Source: CAYGTK01 sp964352775
GTDB lineage: Bacteria; Bacteroidota; Bacteroidia; Chitinophagales; CAIOSU01
Assembly: GCA_964352775.1 (NCBI GenBank)
Contig: CAYGTK010000167.1
Location: 1-9,416, forward strand
Direction of reading: 5' to 3'
Length of the DNA stretch: 9,416 bases
Position numbers and translations under genes: made by a program. A model generated the notes under the pieces. That model was given only the letters and a program-made list of their open reading frames with translations, did not search any database and was not told where the DNA came from. Positions within the stretch are counted from its first letter, which is position 1, and every line of letters starts with the position of its first letter. This document shows positions 1 to 6,842 of this stretch, piece by piece.

Positions 1-122
1 TCTATCAGCAGCTTAGCCCGCTGCACGTTACTGCCTCTAACTTCTGCAAAGTATACTCCTGTGGTCAGCTCGCCTCGGTTCAATAGTAGGCGGTTACCTT
101 TTAGGCCTTTACGCTCTAGCAC
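1..122. repeat. 122-bp perfect direct repeat, copy 1 (T9SS tail DNA of paralogue A)
   Basis: Identical base for base to 2786-2907 as far as the window edge, with the first mismatch at 123. It encodes the last 40 or so residues of the sorting domain. Identity falls gradually to the right of 123. The repeat may extend beyond the left edge. Confidence 0.9.
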
Positions 123-2720
123 AACCTTACCGCTCAAGTCTATTAGGCGGAAGGTTACTGGTTCGTTATCGGGGTTGTGAAACTCTATCACCGTTCTGTC
201 GCTGAATGGGTTAGGGTAAACCTTTATACCCGCATTGGCTCCATAGTTGCGGATGCTGGTGGTATCTATTGGACCTGTTGTAGTGTCTATTGGCAGCACG
301 CTCACAAAGGTGTTCACCGTGGTATTGGTTACTACGGCCTCATTCAAATCGAAATAGATGTGGGCCGTGTTGTTTATCTCGGTGTTTTCATCCAAGCTAT
401 CTAAAGGCTGTATAAGATACTTTACGAAACCATGGCTACCAGGTTCATCGGTGCCGCTATCGGGCAGCATTATGTTGTTAAAGTAGAAAATTAGCGCTCC
501 GCTAGTATCTAAGGTATATTCCATAGGGTGGCTGTGGGCCAATATTTCTAAACTGGTCCAGTTTAATTTGGCATCTAACGTATCCTCTATTCTAACAAAA
601 AAGGCCATGAAGTCGCCCGTATTTTGAAAGCGGACGGTGTACTCCAATTCCTCTTCAAATAGGGTATAGTTCTCCTCGCCCATCCTGTTGGGCTTGGTCA
701 GTTTATCGTTAGGGTCGTAGGCAGCTAAAATAGAGTCAGTAAGGGTATACTTGTTATCGGTAGTATCTAAGTCTCCTGCTATAGGTGCGAGCTCGGCTGA
801 ATAAGTGGCCATTGTTCCAAATGGCACTAGTTTCATTGCAGTAGCTATTCTTATACTTTTTCGTCCTAAAAGCGGAAGGGTATCCACCGTAAAGTAAATG
901 GTGCTGCCAATTATAGTATCTATTACCGTTGACGTATTTAAAACGGACAAATCAGTAGAAGAATCCATTTCTATAGAAACACCTACATCGGTTCGCATAG
1001 CCCCATAGTTAATCAGGTTAATCCCAATATAAAGTGGAGAGTTGTTGGCAAATTGTGTGCTGGTTAAGTTTATGCCAACGTCGGTAATAGTATCGGGTAA
1101 GTAGATACCAAAATCTAACGTATCAATTGCATTACCTAAAGCCAAATTGATGTTATATGGATTGGTAGGATAGGTTTGCACATGGTATTTAGGTAACTGC
1201 GCCTCTACTGCAAATGAACCCGTATTCATCCCCAAGTAATAATTACCATTTGGGTTGGTAACATTTAAAAATGGCGATGGTGGGGCACTAACTATTATCC
1301 CGCTACGGCCCATATCATTAGCATCTTTAAGTCCGTTACCATTAACATCGTACCATACATTACCGCTAATGCTTGCTGGGCAGCGCACCTCAAAACTATC
1401 AACAATAGCACGAGCCGTGCGCACATTTGGAGAATCGATAACGCTGTAACTCAATTGTAAATCGTACACCTCGCAAGGCTGAACAGCAGGTAAATCAAAA
1501 GTACCTACAACGGTACTAGAGTTGGGCGAAGCTATGTTTACCGCATTTAGTAATGTACCTGTGCTACGCCTAACCAATCGTACATTGGATGGACTAACCG
1601 ACTGTACCGTTGAAGTTATAGCTTGATAATTTACATTGATTCCGGCTACGGTAATGTCTACCGTTTGGTTGCGATAACTAAAATCTGGTGTGGCACCTAC
1701 CACTCCAAAGCAATCAGATGGTATGGTTATTTTATTACCACCATATGCTCTGTTAAGCGTTAAGGCAACCCCTTCATCACAAGTTGCAGTTCGTGGTATA
1801 TGATGCACATACACATCCATCAATGTATCGTTAATTACTTGATAACCTACACCACCTAGCGATTCGCCGGTAAGAGTAATTGTGCCCTGAGTAAATTTGG
1901 TATTATTACCTGTAATTTGGAATAGTTGCTCGCCAAATTTTAAAGCACTAATATTGGCCGATAGCTCTCTACATTCGTCAAATACAAATGGTGGACTTGT
2001 CCAAAGTCCAAATGTGGTAAGTAAATCTAAGTATAAGGTATCTCCACAAAACTCCTGAACATCACCTATAGAACCATGATGGCGTATTTGAATTACATCA
2101 TCACTGATGAAGGTAGTGGGTTGACTTCCAACATTTATCCCTGGAATTGAATTTACCGACTGAACACCAGAAACTCCGTAACCACTACCAGGATGAGTGC
2201 CAAAACCAGCATTATGTGTGGTTTGGGTAAAAAACATGTTTTCACCCGTTACTTCAAGCACTAAATCGGTACCATCATAATATTGATCTACGGATAGTAT
2301 TTTACCCTCTTTAATATACACAGGGAAATCGTACGCAATTAACCCCGCTACGCTATTATCATCCCGAATTACTATGCCGATTTCTGCAGCCCCTTCTTCA
2401 ATGTAGGAGCGCCCAATTGGAAAGGTAAGTTCAAGCAATGTGTCGTTTATTACCGTTAACCCTGTGGCGGCCATCCCGCCGTTACCTCGAACATAAGCAT
2501 ACGCTATACTTGGAACACAGCCCGTTCCGTAAGTTGAGCTTCCACCTTGGCAAATGGTGAACTGGGTGTTGTTACCATACACTTGAACAGTATACACTTG
2601 TGAGGTAATAAGCGTATCGTTTGGTGCAAGGCTAATACCAGTTATGGTACCCGTTTGGGCAAATACAGTTGTAGAAAGAAAGCATAACAATGCGAAAAGT
2701 AAAAGGGCTATACGTTTCAT
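1..2720 (-). CDS. Secreted multidomain T9SS cargo protein, paralogue A (3' end cut by window)
   Basis: Probable surface or released protein exported by Sec and then by the type IX secretion system. I translated the minus frame from the ATG at 2718-2720 and found 906 codons with no stop, so it leaves the window open; by alignment with paralogue B only a final Glu and the stop are missing. The signal peptide is residues 1-21 (MKRIALLLF..., cleavage after VFA). Four Ig-like repeats follow, with motifs such as EVTGENMFFTQTT and QITGNNTKFTQGT. Next come an SdrD-B-like domain with the calcium-loop-like DVNGNGLKDAND starting at D458, a DUF11/CARDB-like region, a DPNDK domain from D669 (DUF7619-like), the linker PIDTTTGPIDTTS, and a Por_Sec_tail sorting domain starting at VYPNPF. 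It lies 61 bp downstream of paralogue B on the same strand and may be co-transcribed with it. Ligand and function are unknown; an adhesin-like role is inference. Confidence 0.9.
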   Translation of the reverse strand, partial: MKRIALLLFALLCFLSTTVFAQTGTITGISLAPNDTLITSQVYTVQVYGNNTQFTICQGGSSTYGTGCVPSIAYAYVRGNGGMAATGLTVINDTLLELTFPIGRSYIEEGAAEIGIVIRDDNSVAGLIAYDFPVYIKEGKILSVDQYYDGTDLVLEVTGENMFFTQTTHNAGFGTHPGSGYGVSGVQSVNSIPGINVGSQPTTFISDDVIQIRHHGSIGDVQEFCGDTLYLDLLTTFGLWTSPPFVFDECRELSANISALKFGEQLFQITGNNTKFTQGTITLTGESLGGVGYQVINDTLMDVYVHHIPRTATCDEGVALTLNRAYGGNKITIPSDCFGVVGATPDFSYRNQTVDITVAGINVNYQAITSTVQSVSPSNVRLVRRSTGTLLNAVNIASPNSSTVVGTFDLPAVQPCEVYDLQLSYSVIDSPNVRTARAIVDSFEVRCPASISGNVWYDVNGNGLKDANDMGRSGIIVSAPPSPFLNVTNPNGNYYLGMNTGSFAVEAQLPKYHVQTYPTNPYNINLALGNAIDTLDFGIYLPDTITDVGINLTSTQFANNSPLYIGINLINYGAMRTDVGVSIEMDSSTDLSVLNTSTVIDTIIGSTIYFTVDTLPLLGRKSIRIATAMKLVPFGTMATYSAELAPIAGDLDTTDNKYTLTDSILAAYDPNDKLTKPNRMGEENYTLFEEELEYTVRFQNTGDFMAFFVRIEDTLDAKLNWTSLEILAHSHPMEYTLDTSGALIFYFNNIMLPDSGTDEPGSHGFVKYLIQPLDSLDENTEINNTAHIYFDLNEAVVTNTTVNTFVSVLPIDTTTGPIDTTSIRNYGANAGIKVYPNPFSDRTVIEFHNPDNEPVTFRLIDLSGKVVLERKGLKGNRLLLNRGELTTGVYFAEVRGSNVQRAKLLI
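2659..2720. repeat. 62-bp perfect direct repeat, copy 1 (signal-peptide DNA of paralogue A)
   Basis: Identical base for base to 5453-5514. It runs from the ATG to two bases into codon 21, so it ends essentially at the predicted signal-peptidase site. Sequence on either side diverges at once. Confidence 0.9.
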
Positions 2721-2741
2721 CAATTCTGTTTTTTTGGTCGT

Positions 2742-2770
2742 TATATATAGAACTTTGCATACCGTATCAA
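2742..2770 (-). promoter_or_regulatory. Weak candidate promoter for paralogue A
   Basis: In the 61-bp gap the minus strand reads TTG, 18 bases, then TATATATA. The spacing fits Bacteroidota promoters, but the TTTG part of the -7 consensus is missing. Read-through from paralogue B is equally possible, and I see no clear hairpin terminator in the gap. Confidence 0.25.
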
Positions 2771-2781
2771 GATATTAAAAA

Positions 2782-5514
2782 TCACTCTATCAGCAGCTTA
2801 GCCCGCTGCACGTTACTGCCTCTAACTTCTGCAAAGTATACTCCTGTGGTCAGCTCGCCTCGGTTCAATAGTAGGCGGTTACCTTTTAGGCCTTTACGCT
2901 CTAGCACTACCTTACCACTCAAATCTATTAGGCGGAAGTTTACTGGTTCGTTATCGGGGTTATGGAACTCAATTAGCGTTCTATTTTTAAACGGATTAGG
3001 GTATACCTTTATGCCCGCATTATCACCATAGTTGCGGATGCTGGTGGTATCTATTGGTCCCGTAGTTGTGTCTATCGGAAGCTCGCTCACCATAGTGCTG
3101 GTAACCATGTTGGTTAAAATAGGTGGATTAAGATCGAAGTAGATACTAGCATCGTTAAATATCTCGGTATTCTCAGCCAAGCTGTCTACCGGCGAAATAC
3201 TGAATTTCACAAAACCGTGGCTGCCTGGCTCATCGGTTCCGCTATCGGGAAGCATAATGTTGTTAAAATAGAATACCAAAGCACCATTAGCATCAAGTGA
3301 ATACTCTAGCGGATGGCTCTGTGCTAATATGCGCATGCTGGTATAGTCTAAGTAGCTATCCAATGTATCTTCAATACGAACAAAAAAGGCGGTGAAGTCA
3401 CCTGTATTCTGAAAGCGAACGGTATACACCAAGTCTTCTTCAAAAAGGGTAAGGTTCTCCTCTCCCGCTCTGTTAGGTTTCACCTGCTTATCATTAGGGT
3501 CGTATGCGGCACGCACACTATCAGCATCTATATCAATGTTGTTTAACAGATCAATATCAGCTATATCGCTGCTTATCTCAGCGGTATTAGTTACCACTGT
3601 ACCAAAAGGAACCAGGTCTACCGTAATGCTATTCTGTATCATTACTGACTCTATCGACTTCAAGGTGTCTAAACTCCAGTAAATGGTGTTACCAACTACA
3701 GAATCAACAGGGGCAGTACTGTTATTAAAAGTAATGTTCGCATCAAGCTCTAAACTGATGACTACATTGGCAGCATCGCTACCGTAGTTAGTATAGTTCA
3801 GGTACAAGTTGTGCGTAGTGTTATTAGCATAACCATTGGTGGTTAAACTAATACCAACATCTTGAATACTATCGGGCAAGTACATACCAAAATCAAGCGT
3901 GTCTATTACTGTACCAAATGCTAAGTTGATATTGTAAGGCGCACTAGGCTGTGTAAATACGTGGTATTTTAATGGTTGGGCCTCTACATCATAAGTTCCT
4001 GGTGGGGTGTTTAAAAAGTAATTACCATTTATATTTGTGGTAGCAAATTCTGTAGCCGGTAGGGCAGTTATTAAATTACCGCGCACATTAGGCTCGTTGG
4101 CATCTTTACTTCCATTACCATTAAGATCGCGATATACATTACCGCGCAGGTTCACACCACAGTCTACCAAGAAAGAGTCGATGTAATTACTTCCGCTACC
4201 ACCACCAAAAAGACCGAAATTATTGTTGCCTGCCGTGTAATACAGTTCGTAAAAACCGCACGGAGCAAAAAATGGGATATTGAAATGTCCGGTGCTTACA
4301 TTACCATTAGCGGTAACAGAATCAGCTACAAAGTTAGCCCCTTGTGGTCCACGTAGTCGCATACTGTAAACTGGGTCACTCACTTGTGTTACTTCGGTAA
4401 AGCCAATGTTAGTTCCTGAAATAGCAATGCTAACAGGCTGGTCGCGATAGCCAAAGTCTGGCGTAACCCCAACTACATCGTAGCAGGCATCGTTAAACTG
4501 AGCTGCTGCAAAAGAACCAAAAGGCCTGTAAATGACCAATTCCATATTCTCGCAACTAGGCGTAGGTCCTCCACTAGAGGGTATATTGTCAGGGTAGTAT
4601 TCAAAAATGGCGCGCATAAAGGTATCGTTCACCACTTGGGTAGCTACTCGGTAAAGGTCTCTAGTTGAACCTGAGCTAGATAGCTTAGCCACAATAGTAC
4701 CCTGTGTAAAGTGTGTATTCTGGCCAGTAAGTTCTATTATCTGCTGGCCAGTTACCAAGTCGTTCGTATTACTAGCTATGCTTGGGCAATCGCCTATGGT
4801 AAAGCTTGGGCTAAAGTAGGTGCCATAAGTAGTGTTCATTTCCAAAGTGGCTGATAGGCCACAGGTAACATCAGGCATTACATCACCAAAAAAGCGAATC
4901 TGCATTACATCATCGTTCAAAATAATGCTTGGCTGGCCTAGTTGAGGGTTACCTACATCGTTTTGTATACCAGTATAGAAGCTTTCATCTCCGTTAGAAT
5001 ATAGCAACTTAGCTTGATGCGTAATTTGGGTGAAAAACATGTTTTGACCAGTAACCTCTACTATAATTTCACCATTATCAAAGTATTGGTTCACCCCTGT
5101 TAGGTCATTGTCTTTAATAAACACAGGGAAATCAAAACGATCTACAGGAACAGGGCCCACATCAAAATACAAGGCCACTCCTACAGTAGCTGGCCCTGGT
5201 ATTAAATTACCCCTTGACATATTAAAGGTGAATATGGCCACCGTATCATTTACTATTTGAAGGTCGAAGCCTGATAATCCATCAATAAAAGCACTGTAGG
5301 GGCCATAAAGGCAACCCGACCCAGCAAAGCTTGGGCCTCCAGAACATAGGGTAAATTGCGTACCCGAACCATACACCTCTATTTGGTAGGTTTGGCCTAT
5401 ATATAAAGTATCGTTGGGTCCAACACTAATTCCTGAAATGGTACCTGCCTGTGCAAATACAGTTGTAGAAAGAAAGCATAACAATGCGAAAAGTAAAAGG
5501 GCTATACGTTTCAT
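2782..5514 (-). CDS. Secreted multidomain T9SS cargo protein, paralogue B (910 aa, complete)
   Basis: Complete paralogue of the gene to its left. The ATG at 5512-5514 is preferred over an in-frame ATG 39 bp upstream because it begins a canonical signal peptide identical to paralogue A's; the extra 13 residues would spoil it and lie inside the A-rich leader. Domains: signal peptide 1-21; four repeats at about 23-135, 136-243, 244-347 and 348-450, each with a (V/L)xGxNxxFTQxT-type motif near residues 46, 153, 261 and 365, the first three also with a V(I/L)ND(T/D) strand; SdrD-B-like domain at about 452-545 with DLNGNGSKDANE at 463-474; DUF11/CARDB-like domain at about 548-660; DPNDK domain at about 670-810 (DUF7619-like); PIDTT linker 813-825; type A sorting domain at about 837-910 with NPF, LSGKVV, GVYFAEV and KLLIE. 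A cell-surface or extracellular location is expected. Substrate or ligand cannot be told from sequence; the domains suggest binding rather than catalysis, and no enzyme domain was recognised. Confidence 0.92.
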   Translation of the reverse strand: MKRIALLLFALLCFLSTTVFAQAGTISGISVGPNDTLYIGQTYQIEVYGSGTQFTLCSGGPSFAGSGCLYGPYSAFIDGLSGFDLQIVNDTVAIFTFNMSRGNLIPGPATVGVALYFDVGPVPVDRFDFPVFIKDNDLTGVNQYFDNGEIIVEVTGQNMFFTQITHQAKLLYSNGDESFYTGIQNDVGNPQLGQPSIILNDDVMQIRFFGDVMPDVTCGLSATLEMNTTYGTYFSPSFTIGDCPSIASNTNDLVTGQQIIELTGQNTHFTQGTIVAKLSSSGSTRDLYRVATQVVNDTFMRAIFEYYPDNIPSSGGPTPSCENMELVIYRPFGSFAAAQFNDACYDVVGVTPDFGYRDQPVSIAISGTNIGFTEVTQVSDPVYSMRLRGPQGANFVADSVTANGNVSTGHFNIPFFAPCGFYELYYTAGNNNFGLFGGGSGSNYIDSFLVDCGVNLRGNVYRDLNGNGSKDANEPNVRGNLITALPATEFATTNINGNYFLNTPPGTYDVEAQPLKYHVFTQPSAPYNINLAFGTVIDTLDFGMYLPDSIQDVGISLTTNGYANNTTHNLYLNYTNYGSDAANVVISLELDANITFNNSTAPVDSVVGNTIYWSLDTLKSIESVMIQNSITVDLVPFGTVVTNTAEISSDIADIDLLNNIDIDADSVRAAYDPNDKQVKPNRAGEENLTLFEEDLVYTVRFQNTGDFTAFFVRIEDTLDSYLDYTSMRILAQSHPLEYSLDANGALVFYFNNIMLPDSGTDEPGSHGFVKFSISPVDSLAENTEIFNDASIYFDLNPPILTNMVTSTMVSELPIDTTTGPIDTTSIRNYGDNAGIKVYPNPFKNRTLIEFHNPDNEPVNFRLIDLSGKVVLERKGLKGNRLLLNRGELTTGVYFAEVRGSNVQRAKLLIE
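2786..2907. repeat. 122-bp perfect direct repeat, copy 2 (T9SS tail DNA of paralogue B)
   Basis: Partner of 1-122. It covers residues 870-910 of paralogue B apart from two bases of the last codon. No synonymous difference separates the copies, unlike the interior of the two genes. Confidence 0.9.
5453..5514. repeat. 62-bp perfect direct repeat, copy 2 (signal-peptide DNA of paralogue B)
   Basis: Partner of 2659-2720. The shared block begins at the start codon and stops at the signal-peptide boundary, so the repeat coincides with the Sec export module rather than with a longer duplicated tract. Confidence 0.9.
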
Positions 5515-5564
5515 GATCACTGATTTTTTTTTAATTAGTAGTAGTATTAACAATATTACAAAAA

Positions 5565-5594
5565 AAAAGTTAGCGTTTTAAACAAGACTACCAA
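5565..5594 (-). promoter_or_regulatory. Candidate promoter for paralogue B
   Basis: The minus strand reads TTG (5594-5592), 19 bases, then TAACTTTT (5572-5565). This matches the Bacteroidota layout TTG-N~19-TAnnTTTG except for the last base. It lies about 50 bp upstream of the ATG, leaving an A/T-rich leader with a run of nine As just before the start region. The sequence supports a primary promoter here for paralogue B, and perhaps for both paralogues. Confidence 0.45.
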
Positions 5595-5630
5595 CAACAA
5601 ATGAAAAATTTACCTAATTAGATAAAATGC

Positions 5631-5656
5631 CGCATATTCACTTATAAGTGCTTGCG
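5631..5656. repeat. Inverted repeat with a 12-bp perfect palindrome
   Basis: CACTTATAAGTG at 5639-5650 is its own reverse complement. Outer arms CGCA (5631-5634) and TGCG (5653-5656) also pair, across unequal internal loops of four and two bases. It sits about 45 bp upstream of the candidate -33 element of paralogue B, so it could be an operator or a weak hairpin. Its role is unknown. Confidence 0.4.
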
Positions 5657-5713
5657 TATTAAGGCGTAGTGATATTCATATAGATATTAAGGATGGGGGA
5701 TTTTTTGTGCCAT

Positions 5714-6010
5714 TTAAGCCGTTGCAACAAAGAAAGACCCGAAAGCATAAAGATTAAACAAGAGCACTAAAATGCATATCACAAGTGCAACCTTTTCACG
5801 TAGTTCATCTTCAACAATTGCCGCCCACAAAAAACCATTAAGTAAGTATAAACCCAGCACCTGTAACAATAGAAAAAGAGTGAGGGCTACCTTTACACCA
5901 TGCAGATCATTTTGTGCAAATACCATCCATAAAATGGCAAAAAAGAAGAGCAATAATGCGCTCTTTTTCATTATAGTCAAGTTCTTGATCATTTCCTTAC
6001 CTATAGCCAT
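5714..6010 (-). CDS. Small membrane protein with three predicted helices (98 aa), unknown function
   Basis: I do not recognise a family. The protein is very hydrophobic, with likely membrane segments at about 17-32, 40-66 and 74-95, and short charged stretches before the first (KK at 15-16) and third (EDELREK). Three in-frame ATGs are possible: 6010 (98 aa), 5992 and 5971 (85 aa, MKKSALLLFFF). The longest is reported, but none has a well-spaced ribosome-binding site, so the start is uncertain; the 5971 start would look like a classic N-terminal helix. The gene is divergent from the TPR gene, with 73 bp between start codons. A plus-strand frame covers the same DNA, but the regular hydrophobic periodicity on the minus strand favours this gene as real. 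It might be a small inner-membrane or regulatory protein; this is not established. Confidence 0.6.
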   Translation of the reverse strand: MAIGKEMIKNLTIMKKSALLLFFFAILWMVFAQNDLHGVKVALTLFLLLQVLGLYLLNGFLWAAIVEDELREKVALVICILVLLFNLYAFGSFFVATA

Positions 6011-6083
6011 ATACGCTAATATAAGTATAACCTACCATTCAGCATCTTACCTGTATCTTTACACCATAAACCGTAAGCACACT
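6011..6083. other. Divergent promoter region between the small membrane protein and the TPR gene
   Basis: This 73-bp A/T-rich spacer lies between divergent start codons and must hold control sites for both genes. Toward the TPR gene a TAnnTTT element is visible at 6054-6061. Toward the membrane protein I see no good match. Confidence 0.5.
6054..6061 (+). promoter_or_regulatory. Candidate -7 element for the TPR gene
   Basis: TATCTTTA fits the Bacteroidota TAnnTTTG box except for the last base, and lies 22 bp before the ATG at 6084. No TTG is found at the expected -33 position, so this is only a partial match. Confidence 0.35.
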
Positions 6084-6842
6084 ATGAAGAAGAAGCAAAG
6101 AATATTACTAGAAACCTTAGAGGAGTTCTTTAAAGCCTCCAACTACGAGGCTGCGCTAGACCTATACCTAGATGAATGGGAAACGGTAGACTACAGCAAG
6201 TACTACCAGCAATGGTATGAAGACGCTATAGCGCAACTGGCCCCATTAATGAAAGAGCAGCCTGATAGCTATGGCTATCAATTGTTGAGTCATTTTTATG
6301 AAGAAAGCTTTTTACCAGAAGAAACGTTTGTAGCTGCTAACGAGGCAGTAGCACTGCTACCCGATAATGGCTATGCCCATTTTAGACGAGGTGTGGCAAA
6401 TTTTGAACTGTGCAATTACGAAGAAAGTATAGCAGACTTTAACCAAGCACTAACCCTAGACGCTACATTGAGCTTGGCCCACAATGAGCTTGGTGGAGTA
6501 TACCGAGCACTAGATGAGCCAGAGAAAGCCGTAGCCGAATACACTAAAAGCTTACAGATAGACCCCTACGATTCCAACACGCTGACTAACAGAGGCCGCT
6601 GTTATCAATTCGAGCTAAAGGACTACGAGAAAGCTATTGCCGATTACAATATCGCCCTATTGCTAGAGCCCTACGAAAGTGTTATTACCCTTAACCGTGG
6701 CCGTGCTTATTTAGCATTGGGCAAATACAAAAAGGCCAAAAGAGACCTGACCCGTACCATTAAGCTTAATCAAGCCGATGGTTACGTAAAAATGGCCAAG
6801 AAGAAATTGAAGAAGCTAGCTAAGCTGAAGAAGAAAGGTTAG
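6084..6842 (+). CDS. Tetratricopeptide-repeat protein (252 aa)
   Basis: Probable cytoplasmic scaffold or adaptor: TPR arrays bind other proteins, and no enzyme domain or signal peptide is visible. Four consecutive 34-residue TPRs are clear at about 96-129, 130-163, 164-198 and 199-232, with signatures such as AHFRRGVANFELCNYEESIADFN, NELGGVYRALDEPEKAVAEY and LNRGRAYLALGKYKKAKRDL. A degenerate earlier unit may lie at about 62-95. Residues 1-60 are acidic and helical. The protein ends in a strongly basic tail (236-251, many Lys), which could contact RNA, DNA or membrane phospholipid; that is inference. The frame is open 312 bp further upstream, but that part crosses the divergent gene and its promoter gap, so the ATG at 6084, after a TAnnTTT element, is the better start. 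The 3' end overlaps the convergent protease gene by 23 bp. The partner is unknown. Confidence 0.88.
   Translation: MKKKQRILLETLEEFFKASNYEAALDLYLDEWETVDYSKYYQQWYEDAIAQLAPLMKEQPDSYGYQLLSHFYEESFLPEETFVAANEAVALLPDNGYAHFRRGVANFELCNYEESIADFNQALTLDATLSLAHNELGGVYRALDEPEKAVAEYTKSLQIDPYDSNTLTNRGRCYQFELKDYEKAIADYNIALLLEPYESVITLNRGRAYLALGKYKKAKRDLTRTIKLNQADGYVKMAKKKLKKLAKLKKKG

Larger units (their letters stand above)
5515..5713. other. Intergenic region between paralogue B and the small membrane protein
   Basis: This 199-bp A/T-rich gap separates two minus-strand genes. It holds the candidate promoter of paralogue B, homopolymer runs (T at 5524-5532, A at 5560-5568) and a palindrome at 5639-5650. I see no coding potential and no convincing GC-rich hairpin plus T-run terminator for the upstream gene. 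Confidence 0.6.

Noticed and set aside
177..404. Plus-strand open frame of 75 codons
   Set aside because: It is antisense within the well-supported paralogue A frame and resembles no protein.
1255..1449. Plus-strand open frame of 64 codons
   Set aside because: It is antisense to the SdrD-B-like domain of paralogue A; a shadow frame.
1..2907. The flanking direct repeats as the ends of an insertion sequence or integrated element
   Set aside because: The repeats are in-frame coding ends of the paralogues, no transposase or integrase is present, and no terminal inverted repeats were seen.
2690..3031. Plus-strand open frame of 113 codons spanning the gap between the paralogues
   Set aside because: It is antisense to the signal peptide of A and the tail of B, with no recognisable domain.
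5515..5553. Upstream in-frame ATG at 5553 adding 13 residues (MLILLLIKKKSVI) to paralogue B
   Set aside because: The added part lies in the A/T-rich leader, displaces the signal peptide and is absent from paralogue A.
5772..6083. 104-residue N-terminal extension of the TPR protein
   Set aside because: It runs antisense over the small membrane protein and the divergent promoter gap, and has no TPR or other recognisable content.
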